A DNA stretch of 64,000 bases from Symbiodinium natans (Eukaryota > Sar > Dinophyceae > Suessiales > Symbiodiniaceae). How positions within the stretch are numbered: the stretch's first letter is position 1; the number at the start of each line of letters is the position of its first letter. Shown piece after piece: positions 56,340 through 64,000 of the stretch. The notes beneath the pieces were generated by a model. That model searched no databases, was not told the DNA's origin, and saw only the letters and a program-made list of their open reading frames with translations. The position numbers were made by a program, and so were the translations under genes. The stretch covers positions 538,918 through 602,917 of the forward strand of contig CAJNDS010002590.1 of NCBI GenBank assembly GCA_905221605.1, given 5' to 3'.

Positions 56340-57267
56340 TACAAATAAAGCCTGTTAGCACTGCCGAATTACCGTGTACTCCAAAAGTACACCCCCCCCC
56401 CCCCCCCCCCGTCCCCCTATAACCCTAGACCCTACCCCCACACTTCCATCCGCAAAACGCCCCTGCACGTGTGCTCAACACATGCCTCCTCGTACTCCAC
56501 CGGGAAGATGGAAGGAAGGAACCTTTGTCAGGTCATTAAGCACGACCCATGGTGGCTACAGTGCATCAGTGGGTGCCTGTGTCAGCTTGGGCTTTGCTGC
56601 CCGGTGGCGTATTGAGAGCTGTGAAAGCAGTGGACTTCGGGAAGTGCATCGTCTGCGAGACGTACTGGCCATCCCGAAATTCACCTGTGCCGCGGGACGC
56701 CGAACCCTGGGTAGATTACGAGCTCTCATTTCAGGTGCATAGCTCATGGTCCAGCGCTCTCGATGATCGGAATAAAACACATCTCGATCACCCATCGGTC
56801 ATCTCCAAGTAGGGCCTCTGCCTCTTGTCCATTGGAAACAACAGGCGAACAAAAACCAAACCCCAGTTCCCCTACTTCGTCACATTTCTTAGTGCAAGCT
56901 TTGTCGAGAAGCTTCAAGATCTAAACCTTAAACCCTCACTCAACCCCTCCCTAAACCCCTAAACTCCTAAACCCCTGAACCCCTGAACCTCAGACTGTCG
57001 ACATGCTTTACATACCTACACACTCACTTGGGCAGGAATGCAGCCCGCCCAACTGAGAACAGGGTCGCAGCGACAGCATGACGGACACTGGACACTCCCC
57101 TCCAAAAGGTCCCTGCCACCCATAGGGGGACTTGCCAAGCAGTCGCCGGTTGGGTCGCCGTGAGGTAAGTCGACTGTTAAGAAACACAGAACACCAGCAG
57201 GGCATTCCCCCAAGCTAGACTGCTCCTGTAGGCTTTATCACCCTCAAACCAGCGTCTAAGCCAAGCT

Positions 57268-57799
57268 TCAGAACTGGTAGTAGTACCACCCGACCAGCAG
57301 AGGCGTCAGAACGAACACCTCGGGTGGACGCCGGAAAACGTCGATTGAAGCGACTGGAAGTGGATTGACAAGCTCTCGAAGGTGTTTCGAAGGGCAGACC
57401 TGGCATGCCTGGGTTAGTATTTCGCGCAAGCTTTTTGGAAGTGTCCCAAGCCGGCTTTCAACTGACTGCCGTCCTCAATATCGAACCCGTTTGGTGTCTG
57501 GGGAAGCCGGCAACCGTGAGATGTGGCGAGTGCCATGTCTAGCACAAGCAGGCTCGCGTTACCAAGCTGCATGTTGTATGTTGGGGTATGTGCTGTAAAG
57601 AAGTTGCCACCTGCCGGCAGCACGCCATAGATCCTCATCTCATGACCCTCATACAGAGCCGTCATTGCATCAGCACATACTCGGTGCAGCACTCGGCCAA
57701 GCTATCAACCGGTGAACCTCCTACGTCTTGCCACATGGTTTGCATCTCGGGCGCAATGTAGAGGCTGCGATACTGATACAGGAAGACGTTTGTCAACAT
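57268..57799 (-). pseudogene. Frameshifted intronless pseudogene, unrecognised
   Basis: Three overlapping minus frames each look strongly coding. 57799-57662 reads MLTNVFLYQYRSLYIAPEMQ and ends VLMQ-stop. 57692-57414 reads LYEGHEMRIYGVLPAGGNFF and ends KACAKY-stop. About 57470-57268 reads LREILTQACQVCPSKHLREL and VFRRPPEVFVLTPLLVGWYY. Sense continues from one frame to the next, so two frameshifts break one ancestral protein. Absence of introns suggests a retroposed copy or element gene. A coding-like stretch continues to about 57930. Confidence 0.55.
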
Positions 57800-58936
57800 C
57801 CTCCCGGCTCATGTGCCAACAAGAAGTCTTCGATTGCACGGAACGTATCCCGACCATTGTACACCCCAACTCCCGCCAGAACTCCCGGTGCCGAAGATGT
57901 GCAGTGCCTTCGGCTGCCTAATAGCTAACGTGTATAAAAGAATGTATCTGAATGTATCTCAAGGACGACCTTACAAGAAATTCTCAACAAAGGCCGTGTC
58001 CTCTGGCAGCTGCTGCTCTCGGCACACTGGTCCTTTGACACCGAGGATGGCTGTGGGGGGCTTTGATTAGAGGGCTTAGAGGGTTCAGAAGGGGGGTTTT
58101 GCGAGGTGCGGGCTTTTCGGAACCCAGCGTGACTTGCTCCTGGGCGCTTTGGGATTGAAGCTTGGATGAGGCTTGGGCTAGGGCACTGATAGCTTTAATG
58201 ACCCAAGAGTCTCAGCTAACTCGCAAAACGCTTGCGAAGTCGGGTTTGATGGCCTCGAAGCCAGGCGTTACAACTTACGAAGTTGAATGACTCCATTGTC
58301 GCGGCCACGGTGCAGTATCCAGTACACGTCTACGGCATTCCAAAACCCCGAGGTAAGGATGACAGGGAGCCCCAAACCCTTCACCTCGAAAAGTGTACAC
58401 CACAGTGCAACATAATCCTTGAGCACAAGAATTGGCAAAAGCAGAAGTTGTGCAACTAAAAGTTCAAGGTCTAGCTACAGCTCCTTCGCGCGCCCTTGGC
58501 TGTATCTCCCGCTATACTGGCATCTCGTGCTCTCTGCATAACATCATAATCTGCTATGAAGAACCTGTATGCAACCCCCACATCCTTAGGGCGCATGCAA
58601 AAACAGCATTTTGTGCCGGCTGCTGCGCACTGTGCTCTCGCGTCAATCAGCCTGCTTGGGGCCCTACTCACCCTACTCCAGATGTTTTGATACACAAGCA
58701 ACTTGACCCTTGGACCCAGCAGCTACGGTAAAGATAGCCTTGTATAGGGTTGAGCACTGCGGGGGACTTATAAAGATTTCTCCAAGAATATCTTGCAAGG
58801 TGTTCTGGACCGTACTACCCAGGGCCCCTCTTTATGACATCTTACGCTTAGACTATGCAAGATTCAACTCGTCAACATTATGCTTATGGTCAACAGTCTG
58901 GAGGAAGGTGCAGGAGTGGAGGTCACTGCCTTTGGT

Positions 58937-59593
58937 TCAGGTTTCGGGAATTTGAAACAGGAGTGCTTGGCATTGCGGCTGCTCCACATCTATCTTTCCA
59001 TCCTTGAAGGCACTGTTTGCCTTGCGCCACTCCTCTGTCGTCCGGATATCCAAAAAACCAGAGGCCTCTGCTCCCCTCCGCATGGCACGCAGGTTCCTCC
59101 CTCGCATGTTGAGTGTCTGGACATTGTCTTCCCCACCGGCCTCGTTGTAGACGATGCTCGCGTTCATGACTCTGACCTTCGTGACTTTTAGCGCAAGGAG
59201 CTGCCGGAAGCAATCCTCGTAGAGTCGGGTACCTGCACCGTCTGCCCACGACTTGATCCCGAGGATGCTGCCGACCATCTGATTGGATGGGGATCCCTTC
59301 AGGGCGAGCTCGTGATCCTTTTCAAAAGTTGCCATGCCGCTCGCGTTGTCGCCACTTGCATCCACAACAACAGTCAGGCCCTTTTTTTCAAGATCGTCCA
59401 AACTTTTCTTGACCTCAGCCTCGAACGCGGAAGCATCCATCTGTAGCCACCGTTTCTCTATGTAGCTGCTGAACTGGTCGTTGGGCTGGAGCAGCTTCTC
59501 TATCCTATCAATTCTGTGCTGCAGTGTTGCCTTGTCGTCGTCCTGCTGCAGAATCTTCTTGGCAAGCAGCCGGGCTTTGGTTTGCTGGTCCAT
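58937..59593 (-). CDS. Intronless 218-residue protein, N-terminal coiled coil, unrecognised
   Basis: Longest clean single-frame gene of the window. ATG at 59593 (MDQQTKARLLAKKILQQ); an in-frame TAG stands just upstream, so this is the first possible ATG, and a TTTAG acceptor lies nearby for leader trans-splicing. Residues 1-65 are charged and heptad-like (DRIEKLLQ, EAEVKKSLDDLEKKG). Then comes LTVVVDASGDNASGMATFEK and a mixed alpha/beta region (VTKVRVMNASIVYNEAGG) ending FQIPET. Absence of introns and of premature stops contrasts with the neighbours, which fits a recently retroposed or horizontally acquired gene, or an active element gene. No family recognised. Confidence 0.65.
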   Translation of the reverse strand: MDQQTKARLLAKKILQQDDDKATLQHRIDRIEKLLQPNDQFSSYIEKRWLQMDASAFEAEVKKSLDDLEKKGLTVVVDASGDNASGMATFEKDHELALKGSPSNQMVGSILGIKSWADGAGTRLYEDCFRQLLALKVTKVRVMNASIVYNEAGGEDNVQTLNMRGRNLRAMRRGAEASGFLDIRTTEEWRKANSAFKDGKIDVEQPQCQALLFQIPET

Positions 59594-60021
59594 GCTTTCG
59601 CTCACGTAGGCCTACTAAAGCCTTTTTTTTTCCGCTCCTTGCTTACCTCCAGCATCACTACGACTATTTTTTTGCTCATTCGAGACTAGCCTTAGATTTC
59701 CGAATGAGGCCTTTACAAACTTGGCACTTGGACGGACCCTGGGAAGGTCTCAGCAGGGTCAGCGTGGGACGACACTACTCAATCAGCCTTGAACTGGCGG
59801 AGCTGCTGGGCTGTTAGAGTCCTACTATTTCTATACGTGAAATGTATACGAATACGAGTGCTTAGGGGAGACTGTGATGAAAGGGCTCAAGATTTAGGGT
59901 GTGCAGTTGTGCGGGTTTGCCATTCAGGAGGTGGGGGTTACTTCTTGAGGCTTGGGCTTAGGGCTCAAGGAAATGATAACTATAAAACTTGCAGCGAAAA
60001 TCCCAAAACCCCCACTCCGGC

Positions 60022-60873
60022 CTCGTACACGCGGAGGGTCGCGGCATCGTCCAGATCGGCGAATTCAAAGTTATCGTCCGATCTGAGGGCCGACGGAAGC
60101 ATGGCACAAGCCCAAGGCAAATCTGACCTATGCTTGCCATGCGGAGTAATTCCTCGCAACAGTCATGTACGGTAGATGTATGACAGCACATGTCTAGAAC
60201 AGTGTGTGTGTGTGTGTGCGCAAACCACAACTGTTGAGCACTCATCGAACAACTACTGGCATGCATGTATGTGTTTCTGCAAATACCCAGACAGATACAC
60301 ATACACATCCATACATCTGACTTTGCAAATGCATGTACATCTGAGGAGCGTATGTTTGGGGAATCATGGGACTCCACACAAGCTCCGACCAACAACCAGA
60401 GTTCAGATCATCCAGGGCCACTGTGGTTTTTTCAAACCCAGAACTCTTTAAACCCTTGAGCAACCTTCAAAAGCCTCAAGCCCTAAGGCCCCGCGAGCCC
60501 GCCTCCGGTCCGTGACGAAGGGCTCGCACATACTGGGAGTCAGGTGTTGGGGTAGCTTGGGGATTTTGGCGGAGATTCAGCAGGGTTTGTAATTCTCGAA
60601 GCTTTTGGTTCAGCTTGAAGACGCGTCTTTCGAAGGTTTCGCGCAGGTTGGGGTTGGGACTTTTGGGCTTTTGGAGACGATATTTGGGCGCCGGCTGTCG
60701 CAGCTGCTCTATTGGAAACCCTTTAAAGAAAACAACTTCTCTAACCCCCCCCCCTCGTGAATAAACGAACCAACCCTCGAAACCAATAACTATTTCAAAG
60801 AGGAGCAGGCTGGCAAAAACCAGCCGAGCAGCTGCAGCAGCCTCTTCACCTGCTCGTGCATGAGCCCATTGGC
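60022..60873 (-). CDS. Unrecognised multi-exon gene
   Basis: Minus exons: 60873-60825 (ANGLMHEQVKRLLQLL, acceptor CTCCTCAG, GC donor), 60659-60596 (NLRETFERRVFKLNQKLR, GA donor), 60532-60503 (YVRALRHGPE, GC donor) and 60082-60022 (SDDNFEFADLDDAATLRVYE, GC donor). The second and third join in phase 0. At least one small exon is missing on each side. Helical, charged composition suggests a coiled-coil or regulatory protein. Confidence 0.5.
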
Positions 60874-61019
60874 CTGAGGAGCGGGCACCCCACCAGCTCC
60901 TATTCTGGCAGGCCCGAGACTTCAAGGTACCTCAAATCCCGAAACCTTTAAGCCCCCGATCACACCATTACGCCCCAGACTCCTCGACTCCTAGGCCTTA
61001 TCGGAGTCACACTTCGGCG

Positions 61020-61960
61020 ATTGGGGGGGGGGGGGGGGCTCCCGGTTCTACAATTTGGAGAGGCTAAGCGTAGGGCTTGGCACATGACATGGCTGTTTGG
61101 GTGTAGTGACATTCCGGTGGGGTGATGACGACATCCGTTTCGAGAGGTTTTCACCACTTCCGCTGACCCCGCAACGCCGTAAAGGCTGCCAAAGCGCACG
61201 TAAGCTGTCAGAGCTTCAGGGGTGGCAGATCCCTTGCTTTGGGTGCGTTGAGCTTGTTTGTGGCAGGAACTTAAATGTATACCGTCTCTACTGCTTCCGG
61301 CAACCCCGGGTTGTCACGACCCGAACATTTGCGGCTTTGAGCCTTTGCTCTTCAGGACACGCCGGAGGCCTCCCTTCCCGGGTGCGGCCAAGATGCCATG
61401 ACCTGACCACACAAGTCGAACCCTTGGGGTTTAAGGCTTAGGGTTGTAAGCCCCATTAGGGTGTAGGGTTATACAGGGTTGACAACTTATCGTGTTTCTA
61501 GGGTTTAAAGGGCCATACAGGAAATATCATTGTTGAAGGCTGCACGTCGACTCCTTGGTTGAAGAGGGGCAACCAAGGAGGGGGGCCCTTAACAGGGCGT
61601 TCGGCTTCTAGAGAGGGCTTCTTCCTAAACCCTAAACCCATAAGGCGCTCTGCGACATGAATCATTCTAAGGCGGTCTTGGACACATGGATACAGGACAT
61701 GGCTTCGTGTCTTGGGTGGTTTGCATGTCAAGTGGCTAGACTCCCAACCCTGCTAAGCTGGAACACAACAAGACCACATAAAAACCCAAATAGTAGGATT
61801 CCCTCAGAATAAGCACCCCAACAAGGTCCCCCTAACTTCGGAAACCCCCAAATTGCTTCATCATTGCCAGGAGAACTGTCATGACCAGGCCCTAAAATCT
61901 GATACTCCGGTTGTCAAAGATTATGAACTCCCTAGCGCCCCTGACAGGGGCATAGGCTAA
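61020..61960. other. No secured gene
   Basis: The stretch has a 14-nt G run at about 61024-61038, a possible minus exon at about 61150-61200 (YVRFGSLYGVAGSAEVVK), and telomere-like words at 61436-61510 and 61625-61640. Confidence 0.35.
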
Positions 61961-62160
61961 CATGCTGGGCTTTGGGGGCACGTGGGGTTTAAGGTTACGT
62001 TTCGAGAGTATTTATAATAAGGGCGTAGTGTAAGTATAATGGTTGGGATTTAGACAGCTCGTCTGGCGGACCCCATGCAGCTCCTGCATGGCTACATGTA
62101 GCGACATGACTTCATTCGGGGGGTTAGTTTCGGTATATGTGAGAGTCCCCTTCTCCTTTC

Positions 62161-63017
62161 CGAGCAGCTTCGTCCAGAGACAGGAGGAACACCAGGGCCA
62201 CGGAGTTCACGATGATCTCGGGCATGGAGATGGCTAAGAGCTAAGGCAGCTATGGCATCAAAGAACAACCTGATGGACTTAATGAGAAAATTGAATCGAA
62301 CGAGCTCAACATCGCAATCGTCGCAACGGCGATTGTGCACTGCTGACAGGCGGCTACAGGCTATGCAACAGTGGAGTCGCTGCTGCTGCACGTAACTGCC
62401 TGAACATGCCCACCGCGTTTCTCAGGCGCGCGCCGTATCTATATCTGAGGTCTCCATCAAGAAGACGACGCCCGCCTGTGGCAGAGGCTGCAGGCAGGGA
62501 ATTGAGATGCCACACAAGGATTACCATCAATGAGTTCATCACCCCCCCCCCCCCCCCCCCACAACAAAAAACAAGAATACCCAAAAGCCTAGCTCTGCAG
62601 CCCAAAGCTCTTTCAAGTGCCAGCCTGCAACACCTAAACCCCACTGGACCCCAAAGCCACCAAGCAGGAACCCGAGGTTATTGAGGCCGGGAGTTTTGAA
62701 GGCGATGAGCAAAGGGCAATCGAAACTATGGAGTCTCCATTGCGGGACACTCCTTTCAGGCTGAAGGTACCACAACGGCCCATGATTTAGATCACCCCCC
62801 GCGTTGTCTGGGAGGGTACGACCTCCAATCGAGGGTCCATGGAGGCGCCTTCGCTGAATAGACGCACAGAAAACATTTCGGCAGCAGCACCAGCAGAACG
62901 CAAGCGGCCTTCCATAGCCTGCCAGGAGGCTCAGCTTTATGGCCCTCCAACCATGCCCAAAGCCGTAACCAGATTGACAAGAAGGTTCAACAACATGGCC
63001 AACATGTGAGGGGTGCA
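62161..63017 (-). CDS. Membrane-protein gene, possibly channel-like, partial exon set
   Basis: Minus exons: 63017-62952 (CTPHMLAMLLNLLVNLVTAL, GT donor), 62475-62400 (GRRLLDGDLRYRYGARLRN, GC donor) and 62216-62161 (IIVNSVALVFLLSLDEAAR, GA donor). Two exons are hydrophobic helices. The N-S-V-A-L-x-F-x-L-x-x-D-E pattern recurs, from memory, in large dinoflagellate membrane proteins of channel type; this is recollection and not a search result. Phases do not all meet, so exons are missing. A further hydrophobic coding-like stretch (LLVNFVLALVLRFLS) lies at about 63285-63340. Confidence 0.4.
62542..62560. repeat. Poly(C) run
   Basis: About 19 C within an intron of the membrane-protein gene. Similar runs are at 63046-63057 and 63192-63208. 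Confidence 0.9.
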
Positions 63018-64000
63018 CTTCGTTTTTCTGAGCCTCGCCGGGACCCCCCCCCCCCCCTTCCCCCGAAGCTTTGGCACCCAACCTTTTGCCTGGAAGCGAC
63101 AATGGATTCTAGGAATTGTCAGCTCTAACCGTGAATCCTGTATCAGGTCGACCTCTGAACCCCAAACAAAGGACCCAAATGACCGCCTTACCCCCCCCCC
63201 CCCCCCCCACAAAAAAAAAACCTGAATCTTGAGAACATCGGAAGCCCTGAGGCCAGGGAGTCCGGGAGGCTTCAGTTTGACAAAGAAGGGGACTGAAAGG
63301 AACCGCAATACCAGAGCAAGCACAAAGTTAACAAGTAGCCGGGCTCTCCAAACCCTAAGCCCTAAAAAACCCTGCTAACACCCCGCCCCCCCCCCTTCCC
63401 CTCCGCGGCACAGGCCGAGCCTGCTCATGCCTGCGATGCGAACCTTAGACCAGCGACGAAACGCCCTGAGCCTAGAACCGGATTTTTTGGGGTTCAGGGT
63501 TTAGGGATTTAGGCAGCCATGATCAGCCTAAAACCTTTTCAATCAGGAGACACTGGAGGCAAGATCCCAGCAAAGCACAGCAGGGGGGAGGGGGGGGGCG
63601 GGGCGGGGTGCAGGAGTTGGAGGTTGAACTTCAAAAGGGGGTCTCCGGAACCTCGAAGCCTTTCTTGGGCCGTAAGGGCTTCAAGGTGGTTGAAAATCGA
63701 GGGCGCTTGAGGGGGTTTAAAGGGCTCAGGGGGCTTTAGGGTGTTTAGGCTTTACGGAGATCGAATCCCTTTCCTGTTCTTAAACCCCCATAATACAGAA
63801 ACCCGGATATGGAGGGAAACAAATTCGAACATTAGGGTGTTGCGGGTTGGGTTTAGGATTTTTGCTGTGGGGTTGCAGGGTTTATTTGGGCGTTGGGGAG
63901 TCGCTGCGGGTTTGAGCGAGGGATTTCTGGGGTTTCGGTTCGGGGGCTGAGGCCCCTAAGCCCGATCCCTCAACCCTACACCCCACAGGGTGGGAGGGAG

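Noticed and set aside
1-64000. CRISPR arrays, tRNA, rRNA, bacterial operons
   Set aside because: No spaced identical repeats, no cloverleaf or rRNA-like segments, and no adjacent uninterrupted genes with ribosome-binding sites were seen.

Overview
The window looks like nuclear DNA of a photosynthetic dinoflagellate, of the Symbiodiniaceae/Suessiales kind. This is inferred from gene structure and repeats. Exons are very short (about 20-90 nt), most 5' splice sites are GC or GA rather than GT, acceptors are nearly always AG followed by G, recognisable genes share one strand, and telomere-like CCCTAAA/TTTAGGG words are scattered everywhere. There is no bacterial operon structure, tRNA, rRNA or CRISPR array. 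Long open frames are mostly misleading here: real proteins are mosaics of tiny exons, found by reading conserved protein fragments and checking splice sites and phase.

Layout, left to right. 1-760: a 134-bp satellite. 1377-2908 (minus): four consecutive exons of a plastid-type triose/sugar-phosphate translocator that runs off the left end. 3059-5603 (minus): exons of a zinc-deaminase-like protein with a P-C-x-x-C site. 7263-7740 (minus): a small exon cluster. 10186-11874 and 12102-15655 (minus): unrecognised multi-exon genes, the second with a nuclear-protein-like acidic/basic segment. 15852-16752: further minus exons. 20104-20628: minus exons, one carrying the start of an FHA domain. 21-23 kb: large interstitial telomere-like arrays with three minus-strand exons among them. 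24.4-24.5 kb: an exon encoding a signal-peptide-like segment.

27001-38508 (minus) is the best-resolved gene: a complete riboflavin synthase in 13 exons that join in frame to 242 residues. The core carries both lumazine-binding barrels and ends in an unusual hydrophobic, Arg-capped tail. Eight of its 12 introns are GC-AG. Its largest intron (6.5 kb) holds decayed unrelated ORFs and an AT-rich repeat island.

38.5-64 kb: sparse minus-strand exons of unrecognised genes (43.3, 44.5, 46.5, 48.5-49.5, 52.4-52.9, 60.0-60.9 kb), a clean intronless 218-residue coiled-coil ORF (58937-59593), a frameshifted pseudogene (57268-57799), and membrane-protein exons (62161-63017). Some open frames on the plus strand look coding but are shifted or interrupted, and may be mobile-element remains.

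Functionally, riboflavin synthase makes the flavin precursor, and the translocator exchanges phosphorylated carbon across plastid membranes. The other genes could not be placed in a pathway.
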